From: Rhizobium sp. 11515TR
GTDB taxonomy: Bacteria > Pseudomonadota > Alphaproteobacteria > Rhizobiales > Rhizobiaceae
DNA length: 64,000 nt
Assembly (NCBI RefSeq): GCF_002277895.1
Contig: NZ_CP022999.1
Coordinates: forward strand, 310,001 to 374,000
Reading direction: 5' to 3'
Shown: piece by piece, positions 18,163 through 28,692 of the stretch
How the letters are laid out: each line of letters starts with the position of its first letter
Position numbering within the stretch: the stretch's first letter is position 1
The notes under the pieces: generated by a model
What the model was told of the DNA's origin: nothing
Database searches by the model: none
What the model saw: only the letters and a program-made list of their open reading frames with translations
Translations under genes and position numbers: made by a program

Positions 18163-18912
18163 TCAACCACGGGGCACAAGGCTCTTGCGTCTCGCCTGTT
18201 GCGGCGCGATGCGCTTGTCTCCGGCGAAAAACGGCCCGCCGTGCCGGTCCAGTTCGCTATGCGTCAGATTGCACAATGCCTCCAACTCTCCGGCTGAGGC
18301 ACGCCCGAAGGCGTCGTCGAACCTATCGGCAAGGTCCCGATCCATCTCTCGAAGCAGGCGGGGAATCCACTTGCCCCTGCCCGACCATTTGCCTCGCCCG
18401 AGCAGCATAAGGTCAGCCAAAGGCTGATAGAGTTGCGCGGCAATTGCGCGTATCTCCGGAGCCGCCCGCTCTCCATGCAGGTCATCGAGAAGATCGGTGA
18501 TCTGATATTTCAGAGCATTCAGCTTCTCATCTTCCAGCTTCGGTGGGCCATTATGGAGGATGCTGGTAGCATAGTCCTTCCAGGCCTGCCCCTTGTCAGG
18601 ATTTGGCCCGAGGATCTGGCCTGTCGCAACCATATGAATGATAACGGGATAGCCACGCGCAATATCGCTCTCGAAAAACCAGCTGAGTGTCTCCCGGTCG
18701 TGAACAAACACTTCGAACGGAAACTCGCCCTCGATAAAGGTCTCGCGCCAACCGGTTTCGCGATGATCGAAGACCACGACCAGATCGATGTCGGAGCCCT
18801 TTCTTCCCTCGCCTCGTATGATCGACCCTGAGGCAAAGGCAAATGAATAGCTCGTAAAACGGCTGGCGAGAACCGAACGGGTCGCCTGCATTGCCGTTTC
18901 AAATATGCTCAT
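18163..18912 (-). CDS. Nucleotidyltransferase-domain protein (MNT/Pol-beta fold)
   Basis: The 249-residue protein has the Pol-beta-type active-site signature GSIIRGEGRKGSDIDLVVVF near residue 29 (GS followed by DxD), and a third acidic position is plausible in FPFEVFVHD. The C-terminal half is helical (LKYQITDLLDDLHGERAAPE) and resembles the HEPN-like or substrate-binding helical part of stand-alone nucleotidyltransferases. Such enzymes add nucleotides to proteins, RNA or antibiotics. The ATG at 18912 follows GGAGA at good spacing and is preferred to a TTG four codons upstream. It is monocistronic. It could also be a toxin-antitoxin MNT, but no HEPN partner lies adjacent. Confidence 0.7.
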   Translation of the reverse strand: MSIFETAMQATRSVLASRFTSYSFAFASGSIIRGEGRKGSDIDLVVVFDHRETGWRETFIEGEFPFEVFVHDRETLSWFFESDIARGYPVIIHMVATGQILGPNPDKGQAWKDYATSILHNGPPKLEDEKLNALKYQITDLLDDLHGERAAPEIRAIAAQLYQPLADLMLLGRGKWSGRGKWIPRLLREMDRDLADRFDDAFGRASAGELEALCNLTHSELDRHGGPFFAGDKRIAPQQARRKSLVPRG

Positions 18913-19024
18913 TTCGCTCTCCAAATATCAATTGCCGGTCCGATATGCTGACCAAGTCTGAGCAGAGGGTATCTGCTCCCCGATCTGAACGGCGTTGAGG
19001 CTGCAATAATCTGTCGACGAATGA

Positions 19025-19495
19025 TTACGAGGCCAGAGGCAGCTCAAAGCTTCGCTTCAGCGTTTCCATTGGCACATCGGTCTTGACGTTCAATACGCTC
19101 GGGATGCGCGTCAAGTGGTCAGCCTGAAACCGCCAATAGCTGTGCAGATCAGCCGTGACGATGCGCAGGACGGCATCGCATTCGCCCGTCGTCAGATAAC
19201 ATTCCATGACTTCAGGAAACCGCCTGACGGCCTCCGCGAATTGCAGGGTGACTTGCGCATCCTGCGTCTTGAACCAGACACGGGCAAACACGGTAAGGCC
19301 CGCACCCACCTTTGCCGGGTCTAGGACGGCAATATAGCGATCGATGATGCCAGCATCCTCCAGCAATCGCACGCGGCGAAGACAGGGTGACGGCGACAAC
19401 CCCACTTCCTTCGCGAGGTCCACATTGGAGATGCGTCCGTCGCGCTGTAGCACCCGGAGGATACGCCGATCGATCTCGTCCAAAGTCGCTGACAC
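19025..19495 (-). CDS. Lrp/AsnC-family regulator of the argG-like operon
   Basis: The 156-residue protein has an N-terminal helix-turn-helix (LDEIDRRILRVLQRDGRISN, then LAKEVGLSPSPCLRRVRLLE) and a C-terminal RAM ligand-binding domain (ECYLTTGECDAVLRIVTADL). The GTG at 19495 follows AGGAGCT at good spacing; the frame is open only eight codons further upstream, to a TTG. It is divergent from the argG-like gene across a 127-bp gap that contains a perfect palindrome, so it probably controls that operon and itself in response to an amino acid, perhaps arginine, ornithine or aspartate. Confidence 0.85.
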   Translation of the reverse strand: MSATLDEIDRRILRVLQRDGRISNVDLAKEVGLSPSPCLRRVRLLEDAGIIDRYIAVLDPAKVGAGLTVFARVWFKTQDAQVTLQFAEAVRRFPEVMECYLTTGECDAVLRIVTADLHSYWRFQADHLTRIPSVLNVKTDVPMETLKRSFELPLAS

Positions 19496-19509
19496 AATAT
19501 AGCTCCTAC

Positions 19510-19535
19510 TGCCAATCAAGTGGCATAATATGCCA
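19510..19535. promoter_or_regulatory. Palindromic operator between divergent lrp and argG-like genes
   Basis: TGGCATAATATGCCA (19521-19535) is a perfect 7-bp-arm palindrome with one central base. A further TGCCA at 19510-19514 pairs with the TGGCA at 19521. Lying 26-40 bp from the GTG of the Lrp gene, it is the obvious candidate site for that regulator. Confidence 0.65.
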
Positions 19536-19622
19536 AACTTTCTCGTATTATTGAACTCTTCGCAAGCTCATTGCGCAAGGATTGACCTATCGTTCCAGCC
19601 GTCAACATGGAGACGGAAGCCG

Positions 19623-20870
19623 ATGTCGAAAAAGCTCAAGAAAGTCGTACTCGCCTATTCGGGAGGCCTGGACACATCCATCATCCTGAAATGGCTGCAG
19701 CAAACCTACGGCTGCGAAGTCGTGACCTTTACCGCCGACCTTGGTCAAGGCGAGGAGCTTGAGCCCGCCCGCCGAAAGGCCGAGCAATTGGGCGTCACAG
19801 ATATCAGGATCGAAGATGTCCGCGAGGAATTCGTTCGGGATTTCGTTTTCCCGATGTTCCGGGCAAACGCGCTCTATGAGGGGCAATATCTCCTCGGCTC
19901 CTCCATCGCCCGCCCGCTCATCGCCAAGCATCTCATCAATATCGCACGCGAGGTGGATGCCGATGCCATTGCTCACGGCTCCACAGGCAAGGGCAATGAT
20001 CAGGTGCGTTTCGAACTGGCGGCCAATGCGCTCGACCCGTCGATCACGATCATCGCGCCATGGCGCGAGTGGGCCATCCAATCGCGCACCCAGCTGATCG
20101 AATATGCCGAAGCGCATCAAATTCCCGTGCCGAAGGATAAGCGCGGCGAGGCTCCCTTTTCGACCGACGCTAATCTCCTGCACACCTCCACCGAGGGCAA
20201 GATCCTGGAAGACCCGGCTGAAATCGCGCCATCCCATATCTACCAGCGCACCGTCGATCCTCTGGAGGCACCCGACGAGCCGGAGATCATCGTCATCGGC
20301 TTTGAAAAGGGCGATGCCGTTTCCCTGAATGGCGAAGCGATAACGCCCGCAGGCCTCCTGACGAAGCTCAACCAATTGGGCGGCAGGCACGGGATCGGCA
20401 GAATCGATCTCGTCGAGAACCGTTTCGTCGGGATGAAATCGCGTGGCGTTTACGAAACCCCGGGCGGCACGATCCTCCTCGCCGCCCATCGCGGGATCGA
20501 ATCCATCACGCTCGACCGCGCCGCTGCACATTTGAAGGACGAGATCATGCCCCGCTACGCTGCGCTGATCTACAACGGATTTTGGTATTCTCCCGAGCGG
20601 GCAATGCTGCAGGCATTGATCGATCGGAGCCAAATCCATGTCGGCGGCGAAGTGACGCTCAGGCTCTACAAGGGCTCAGCCAGTGTGATCGCGCGTACCT
20701 CGCCCGCCTCGCTCTACTCGACCGACCTCGTCACCTTCGAGGAAAGCTCCGGAGCATATGATCACCACGACGCGGAAGGTTTCATCAAACTCAATGGCCT
20801 ACGTCTGAAGAGCTGGGCAATGCGAAACGCCAGGATGGCGGCATCTGCTCTTGACCTCGACTGCGCTTGA
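19623..20870 (+). CDS. argG: Argininosuccinate synthase
   Basis: The 415-residue cytoplasmic enzyme begins [20 protein letters not shown], containing the ATP-PPi loop [21 protein letters not shown] near residue 117 is the second ASS signature, and [20 protein letters not shown] near 253 completes the family pattern. It joins citrulline and aspartate using ATP to make argininosuccinate. The ATG at 19623 matches the family's start; the frame is open 31 codons upstream. The ornithine cyclodeaminase-like gene follows after 37 bp and a divergent Lrp gene precedes it. This setting suggests a regulated or catabolic paralog rather than the only biosynthetic copy, but that needs the rest of the genome. 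Confidence 0.93.
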   Translation: MSKKLKKVVLAYSGGLDTSIILKWLQQTYGCEVVTFTADLGQGEELEPARRKAEQLGVTDIRIEDVREEFVRDFVFPMFRANALYEGQYLLGSSIARPLIAKHLINIAREVDADAIAHGSTGKGNDQVRFELAANALDPSITIIAPWREWAIQSRTQLIEYAEAHQIPVPKDKRGEAPFSTDANLLHTSTEGKILEDPAEIAPSHIYQRTVDPLEAPDEPEIIVIGFEKGDAVSLNGEAITPAGLLTKLNQLGGRHGIGRIDLVENRFVGMKSRGVYETPGGTILLAAHRGIESITLDRAAAHLKDEIMPRYAALIYNGFWYSPERAMLQALIDRSQIHVGGEVTLRLYKGSASVIARTSPASLYSTDLVTFEESSGAYDHHDAEGFIKLNGLRLKSWAMRNARMAASALDLDCA

Positions 20871-20907
20871 GGTTGCAAAGTGGCCGGCACACGGAGGTCA
20901 ATCCGCA

Positions 20908-21825
20908 ATGAAGATATTGAAAGACGAGGATTTATGCCCTGCCGCAGCCATGCGTGGGGCAATCGATGCCTTGGAAGCAGCCTTCCGGGCCAAGGCCGCC
21001 GGCAAGCTGGTGTCCCCACCCCGCCATCACGTCTCCTTTCCCGATCGTGGAGATATCGTGTTTACCGTCGGCGGCATCGATGGCGAGCGGCCGCTTGCCG
21101 GCTTTCGCGCATACGAGACCTTTGCCGGCGGGCAGCATTCGCAAGTTGTCGCTGTTTGGCGTGCTGATACCGCTGAACTGCAGGGAATCATCTTGGGCGA
21201 GCGGCTCGGCCAGATCAGGACAGGGGCAATAGGAGGCATAGCCATCCGTCACCTTAGCGCTGCGACCGCCCGCACGGTCGGCATCATTGGTAGCGGTGCG
21301 CAGGCGCGAACGCAGCTCATTGCCGCTGCCGCCGTTCGCGACATAGACTCTGTCCGGGTCTTCAGCCGAAATCCGAGAAACTGTGCCGCCTTCGCTGAAG
21401 AGATGCAACTGGAACTCGGCATTGCCGTTGAACCGGTCACAAGTGCTGCAAAAGCCGTGGCCGATGCCGATATCGTATTATGCGCAACAAGCAGCGACAG
21501 GCCGGTGATCGATGCTTCGGAGTTAAAAGCCGGCGTCCACATCAATACGATCGGCCCGAAGGCGCTCAAGGGGCATGAGCTCGGCCTGGACGTCGCGAAC
21601 ATGGCCAACATCATCGCTACGGATTCTCCCGCGCAAACGCGCGCCTATGCGTCCCCATTTTTCCTTTCCGGAACCATGCACGAGGAGCGAATGCTCGATC
21701 TTGCGGCCATAGTCGCCGGCCATGCTGCCGGTAGAACATCTCCTCTCGACACCACGCTCTTCTGTTCGGTCGGCCTCGCGGGTACGGAAGTCGTGGTAGC
21801 ATCGGCCATATTCGACATGATCTGA
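20908..21825 (+). CDS. Ornithine cyclodeaminase / mu-crystallin family protein
   Basis: The 305-residue protein has the family's N-terminal RHHVSFPDRGDIVFTVGG-like segment near residue 43, QGIILGERLGQIRTGAIGGI near 92, and the NAD-binding GIIGSGAQARTQLIAAAA near 129, followed by VFSRNPRNCAAF. These enzymes convert ornithine to proline with ammonia release, or reduce cyclic imino acids or dehydrogenate related substrates. The ATG at 20908 follows ACGGAGGT; the frame is open further upstream over the argG end. It is co-transcribed with argG, which places it at the ornithine/citrulline node. Alternative: pyrroline-2-carboxylate reductase. Confidence 0.82.
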   Translation: MKILKDEDLCPAAAMRGAIDALEAAFRAKAAGKLVSPPRHHVSFPDRGDIVFTVGGIDGERPLAGFRAYETFAGGQHSQVVAVWRADTAELQGIILGERLGQIRTGAIGGIAIRHLSAATARTVGIIGSGAQARTQLIAAAAVRDIDSVRVFSRNPRNCAAFAEEMQLELGIAVEPVTSAAKAVADADIVLCATSSDRPVIDASELKAGVHINTIGPKALKGHELGLDVANMANIIATDSPAQTRAYASPFFLSGTMHEERMLDLAAIVAGHAAGRTSPLDTTLFCSVGLAGTEVVVASAIFDMI

Positions 21826-21908
21826 CATCGCTCGGAAATCGCGCGGCTGAGCCTCGAAACTCCTCAGTCGTCCCAGCCAACGACCGTCAACCTCGGCCAG
21901 ACTGCAAC

Positions 21909-22454
21909 CTAGCGATTGACCTTCTGCTCGTAGATCGCCTGCGTGATCTGCTTCTTATTAGGGCGCACGACGCCATTCAGCAGATCAGAAAGACCGAACG
22001 GAGCACAATAATCCAGACGACCGTGACTATTGGAACGCAATCCCACGGCGGTTGCCGTAGTCGGAAAAGTGGTGATGGCGTCCAGGGTCGATTTGTAAGG
22101 CGGGATCGGGTATCCGAACTTCGCTTCGTACCAGCAATGAACCCGGGCTTCATTCTTCACATCGATCCAAACCGGGAAATCGGGAAACATCCCGCGGACC
22201 CGAGCGGCATGATCGGCCTCCGCTTGTTCAGACAGATCATCGGCATCGAAATAAACGATGTCGAGATCATTGATTCCATGAGACAGGGGCAGCCCGAAGG
22301 CATAATTCCAAACGGTCTGAGCAATGGCTCCTGCCACCAGCCAGCAATCCGGCAGCGCAATCTCATCCCAGCGCCGGAGAAGCGGCCCGAGCAATGGACT
22401 TCCGAAGACTATATCCTCCAGTTCCGCCTGTTCGCTTGTCGTCATTGTCCCCAC
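21909..22454 (-). CDS. Nucleotidyltransferase-fold protein (COG3575-like)
   Basis: The 181-residue protein contains LPDCWLVAGAIAQTVWNYAF near residue 35 and a HGINDLDIVYFDADDLSEQA segment near 59, the GG/GA...DxD layout of the COG3575 nucleotidyltransferases. LDAITTFPTTATAVGLR and DYCAPFGLSDLLNGVVRPNK complete that family's usual C-terminus. The biochemical function of this family is unknown. The start could be the GTG at 22454 or the ATG at 22445; neither has a strong ribosome-binding site. It is 50 bp downstream of a P-loop protein gene on the same strand, so the two may form one operon. Confidence 0.72.
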   Translation of the reverse strand: MGTMTTSEQAELEDIVFGSPLLGPLLRRWDEIALPDCWLVAGAIAQTVWNYAFGLPLSHGINDLDIVYFDADDLSEQAEADHAARVRGMFPDFPVWIDVKNEARVHCWYEAKFGYPIPPYKSTLDAITTFPTTATAVGLRSNSHGRLDYCAPFGLSDLLNGVVRPNKKQITQAIYEQKVNR

Positions 22455-22504
22455 CCGACTGGAAATGGCCCTGCGGCCATCGTGTATGGCCTCGCCTCCT
22501 GTAT

Positions 22505-23128
22505 TTAAGCACGATTCTCGGCTTTAATTGTAGACTTGGTCGCTGTATCCGACTGGCTCTCATCGGCTTTGCGTGCAAGCCGGAGCAGCCGATCCATTTC
22601 GCCGTGCGAATTCAAAAGGACGACCGGCACTTGCGGCCCATACAGGTCGATACTTCGAACAAACAGAGGCGCATATTTCCTCTCGAAATTCCAGATATAG
22701 GAGAGGAAAGCCCTATCTGGCAGAGGTTCAGGGCAACCTTCGGCCATTGCAGGGCGAACTGTTCCATAGTGCCGCGAAACCCTCTTCGCCAGACCCAATA
22801 ATGCGACACGCCTCGGCACTCGAACCCAAAGGACGAGATCGGTGCGCGGCAATCTCAGATCAAAGGTGGATGCGCCACTGCCATCCATGACCCACCTCTC
22901 CCGTCGCGCCAGCTCGAAGATAATCGACCGTTGCTCACCCTTTTCGCGCTCTTTCCAACCGGGCAGCCATCGGACGTCCCGGTCCAGCGATTGAAACTCC
23001 AAACCGAATGTAGTCGCAATCTTCTGGGAATAGGTCGTCTTGCCGCCTCCGGAGCAGCCAATGACAAGTACCCTGTTGGCGCCGGCAAGTAGTGCAGCAG
23101 CTTCGGGCAGCAAAACATAGTTTGGCAA
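22505..23128 (-). CDS. P-loop small-molecule kinase-like (FlaR/adenylate-kinase-like) protein
   Basis: The 207-residue protein carries a Walker A motif VLVIGCSGGGKTTYSQKIAT near residue 21, and TDLVLWVRVPRRVALL near 101 has a strand-loop of the same topology as DNA topology-modulation/adenylate-kinase-like proteins. A TTG start at 23128 is preceded by CGGGAGGAA at ideal spacing, so I prefer it to an ATG 39 codons upstream at 23245. It is likely cytoplasmic and may phosphorylate a nucleotide or other small molecule. It precedes a nucleotidyltransferase-fold gene on the same strand. Confidence 0.7.
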   Translation of the reverse strand: MPNYVLLPEAAALLAGANRVLVIGCSGGGKTTYSQKIATTFGLEFQSLDRDVRWLPGWKEREKGEQRSIIFELARRERWVMDGSGASTFDLRLPRTDLVLWVRVPRRVALLGLAKRVSRHYGTVRPAMAEGCPEPLPDRAFLSYIWNFERKYAPLFVRSIDLYGPQVPVVLLNSHGEMDRLLRLARKADESQSDTATKSTIKAENRA

Positions 23129-23322
23129 AGATTCCTCCCGTCCGACACGGATGTCTAAGTCGCGCGACACTATTCTATCAGCGGGGCGCTCCGGCCCGTT
23201 CGGATGTCCACTCACTCCAATCGTCTTGAACGCCCAACAATTCAAATCCCTTCAGATTGGCTCATCTGCGACGAATTTTTTCGCCTCGCATCAGCAGACG
23301 CAAATCAGCGCGGCGACATCAT

Positions 23323-24225
23323 CTATGATTGCGGCGTCACCTCACTCAACAGCCAGTCCTGAAATAATGTCGCAGTCTCGTTCGTTTGCTTCCTTTCCGG
23401 CATGACAACGTAATAGCTGTTCTCGGTCGGCATCGGCAGATTAAACAGCGGCAGAAGCGTGCCGGCCTTGAGCTCATCCTCGATCAGATAGGTCGGCAGG
23501 AGCGCCACACCCAGCCCGGCGATGGCGGCTGCGATGATCATGGAAAACTGGTCGAAGCGCGCACCGGGATAGGCATTCTCCGTCGGCAGCTCCTGCAGAT
23601 CGAACCACTGCGCCCAGAGCTTCGGACGCGTCGTCAGATGCAGCAGCGGCGCACCCACCAGCTCGTCCGGCGAGATCAGACTCAGCCGTCCGGCAAGTTC
23701 CCGGCTGGCAACGGGCAGCACGGTCTCATTGCAAAGAAAAGTAGCAACCGCGCCGGCCCAGGCCGGCAGGCCATAGTGAATGGCAAGATCGAAATTATCC
23801 TCCTCAAAATTGAAGGGCTTGGACCGGGATTCCACCGTGACTGCGACATCGCGATGTTCGTCGAGAAACCGGCCGAGGCGCGGCACCAGCCAGCGTGTGC
23901 CGAAGGTCGGCAAGGTTGCGACCTTCAGAGACAATTTCATCTGGCCGGCGGCAACGGCGCCGATCATCAGCCGCTCCGAACGCAAGAGCAGATCCTTCAC
24001 CTCCGGCAACAGCCGAAGTCCGGCCTCGGAGAGCACGACGCGTTGGCGGACGCGCTCGAACAGCTTCAGGCCCGTCTGCTGCTCCAGATCGCCGATTTGC
24101 CGACTGACCGCGCTTTGAGTCAAATTGAGTTCTTCGGCGGCACGCGAGAAATTCTGATGGCGCGCCGCGCATTCGAATGCCTGAAGATTGACGATGTCAG
24201 GGATGAGACGTCGACGCATAGTCAT
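23323..24225 (-). CDS. LysR-family regulator (GcvA-like)
   Basis: The 300-residue protein has an N-terminal winged helix (FECAARHQNFSRAAEELNLT, QSAVSRQIGDLEQQTGLKLF) and a periplasmic-binding-fold effector domain beginning near residue 97. Its opening, RRRLIPDIVNLQAFECAARH, is the GcvA/AmpR style. It diverges from the HglS gene, with a 104-bp intergenic region carrying inverted TCATTCC (24222-24228) and GGAATGA (24297-24303) words. Likely role: activator or repressor of lysine catabolism genes to its right. Effector unknown. Confidence 0.88.
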   Translation of the reverse strand: MTMRRRLIPDIVNLQAFECAARHQNFSRAAEELNLTQSAVSRQIGDLEQQTGLKLFERVRQRVVLSEAGLRLLPEVKDLLLRSERLMIGAVAAGQMKLSLKVATLPTFGTRWLVPRLGRFLDEHRDVAVTVESRSKPFNFEEDNFDLAIHYGLPAWAGAVATFLCNETVLPVASRELAGRLSLISPDELVGAPLLHLTTRPKLWAQWFDLQELPTENAYPGARFDQFSMIIAAAIAGLGVALLPTYLIEDELKAGTLLPLFNLPMPTENSYYVVMPERKQTNETATLFQDWLLSEVTPQS

Positions 24226-24329
24226 TCCATTTTTGCATCAAGTTAGAATTCTCTCTCACAACACCAGCCGCCCAACAAGAGATATTCTGCTAGATAGGAA
24301 TGACATAGTCTTTCAGGAAGAGATTGCAC

Positions 24330-25724
24330 ATGAAGCCTGACCACGTCTCGACCAGCGATATTCGCAGCGCTTTTTCCGCCGCCATGTCGGCGATGTATCG
24401 CGAGGAGGTTCCCGCCTATGGCACGCTCATGGAGCTGGTCGCTCGCGTCAACGACGAAACGCTGGCGGCACAGCCAGAGCTTAAGGAGCGGCTGGAGGCG
24501 ACGGATTATCTCGATCGCATCTCCGAGGAGCGTCACGGCGCCATCCGGCTCGGCACCGCGGCAGAGCTTGCGATGATGGCCCGCGTCTTCGCCGTCATGG
24601 GCATGCATCCGGTCGGCTATTACGATCTTTCGACGGCCGGCGTGCCGGTTCATTCGACCGCATTCCGCCCGATCGGCGATGCGGAGTTGAAGCGCAATCC
24701 CTTCCGCGTCTTCACCTCGCTGCTGCGGCTCGATCTGATTGCCGATGAAGATCTTCGCAAGGCGGCCGCAGACATTCTCGCGAAGCGCCAGATTTTCACG
24801 GAAGGTGCCGTCGCACTCACCCAAAAGGCCGAGCGTGAAGGTGGCCTGACCATGGCCGACGCTAGCCAGTTCGTCGACGAGGTGCTGGAGACCTTCCGCT
24901 GGCATGACGAAGCCAACGTCGATGCCGGCATGTACCATCGCCTCCATGATGCCCATCGCCTGATTGCCGATGTCGTGTCCTTCAAGGGGCCGCACATCAA
25001 CCATCTGACGCCGCGCACGCTGGATATCGATCGCGTCCAGGCGCTGATGCCCGATTACGACATCGCCCCCAAGGCCATTGTCGAGGGGCCGCCCACGCGG
25101 GCCTGCCCGATCCTGCTGCGCCAGACCTCGTTCAAGGCGCTCGAAGAGCCGGTCTCTTTCCGCAATGCCGATGGCGTCTGGGAAGCGGGCTCGCACACCG
25201 CCCGCTTCGGCGAGATCGAGCAGCGCGGCATTGCGCTGACGCCGAAGGGCCGCGCGCTTTATGACAGGCTGCTCGATCAGTCGCGCAAGATCGTACGCCC
25301 GGCTGCCGACGGATCGAATGCGCGCGATTATGAGGCTGCTCTCGCTCAGAGCTTTGCCGACTTCCCGGATGACTGGGCGGCGATCCGCGCCGAGGGCCTC
25401 GGCTATTTCACCTATTCGCTGACGGCCAAGGGCAAGACTGCCGCAACGAGCCATGGGGATATCGGCGCGCTGATCGACCAAGGCCTCGTCCAGTTCGACC
25501 CGATCGTCTACGAGGATTTCCTCCCCGTTAGCGCGGCCGGCATCTTCCAATCCAATCTCGGCGATGGCGCGCAGCAGGACTTCGTCGCCAGCCCGAACCA
25601 GCAGCGCTTCGAAGCCGATCTCGGCATGAAGGTACTGAACGAATTCGACCATTATGCCGGCATCGAACAGGCATCGATCGACGCCTGCCTGCGGGCACTA
25701 TCCAAACAAGACGCCGCCGAGTGA
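24330..25724 (+). CDS. hglS: 2-oxoadipate dioxygenase/decarboxylase (HglS, DUF1338)
   Basis: The 464-residue protein matches the DUF1338/YdcJ family: VPAYGTLMELVARVNDETL near residue 32, VGYYDLSTAGVPVHSTAFRP near 96, and a metal-site-like GPHINHLTPRTLDID near 220. HglS uses Fe(II) and O2 to convert 2-oxoadipate to D-2-hydroxyglutarate, a late step of bacterial lysine catabolism (shown in Pseudomonas putida). The ATG at 24330 follows AGGAAG. It heads a run with aldehyde dehydrogenase, aminotransferase and a D-2-hydroxyglutarate-dehydrogenase-like flavoprotein, exactly the reactions on either side of it. A LysR gene is divergent. Confidence 0.88.
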   Translation: MKPDHVSTSDIRSAFSAAMSAMYREEVPAYGTLMELVARVNDETLAAQPELKERLEATDYLDRISEERHGAIRLGTAAELAMMARVFAVMGMHPVGYYDLSTAGVPVHSTAFRPIGDAELKRNPFRVFTSLLRLDLIADEDLRKAAADILAKRQIFTEGAVALTQKAEREGGLTMADASQFVDEVLETFRWHDEANVDAGMYHRLHDAHRLIADVVSFKGPHINHLTPRTLDIDRVQALMPDYDIAPKAIVEGPPTRACPILLRQTSFKALEEPVSFRNADGVWEAGSHTARFGEIEQRGIALTPKGRALYDRLLDQSRKIVRPAADGSNARDYEAALAQSFADFPDDWAAIRAEGLGYFTYSLTAKGKTAATSHGDIGALIDQGLVQFDPIVYEDFLPVSAAGIFQSNLGDGAQQDFVASPNQQRFEADLGMKVLNEFDHYAGIEQASIDACLRALSKQDAAE

Positions 25725-25783
25725 GGTGATGCGGCGATATCAGCCGCGCGCCACCGGAATCAAGACAAGTGGAGTTTTAAACG

Positions 25784-28557
<2,774 letters not shown>

Positions 28558-28619
28558 AGCAGCTGCGACCGACGCACAAAACGGCTATCCATCCGGAACA
28601 GCGTGAAAACAAAGAGATA

Positions 28620-28657
28620 GAGCATTCCCGTAATTCTGTTTAAAAGCGGGAATGCTC
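28620..28657. repeat. Intergenic inverted repeat between aminotransferase and flavoprotein genes
   Basis: GAGCATTCCCG (28620-28630) and CGGGAATGCTC (28647-28657) are perfect 11-bp arms around a 16-base AT-rich loop. Elements with this form are often repeated in rhizobial intergenic spaces. It could also be an attenuator or RNA-processing hairpin, setting the flavoprotein gene apart from the three genes before it. Confidence 0.6.
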
Positions 28658-28692
28658 CAATCACCGCGTAAAACGCCGGAAGTCTTCGCATC

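Noticed and set aside
24243-25652. Long minus-strand open frame opposite hglS
   Set aside because: The plus strand encodes a full-length HglS. The antisense frame has no family resemblance.
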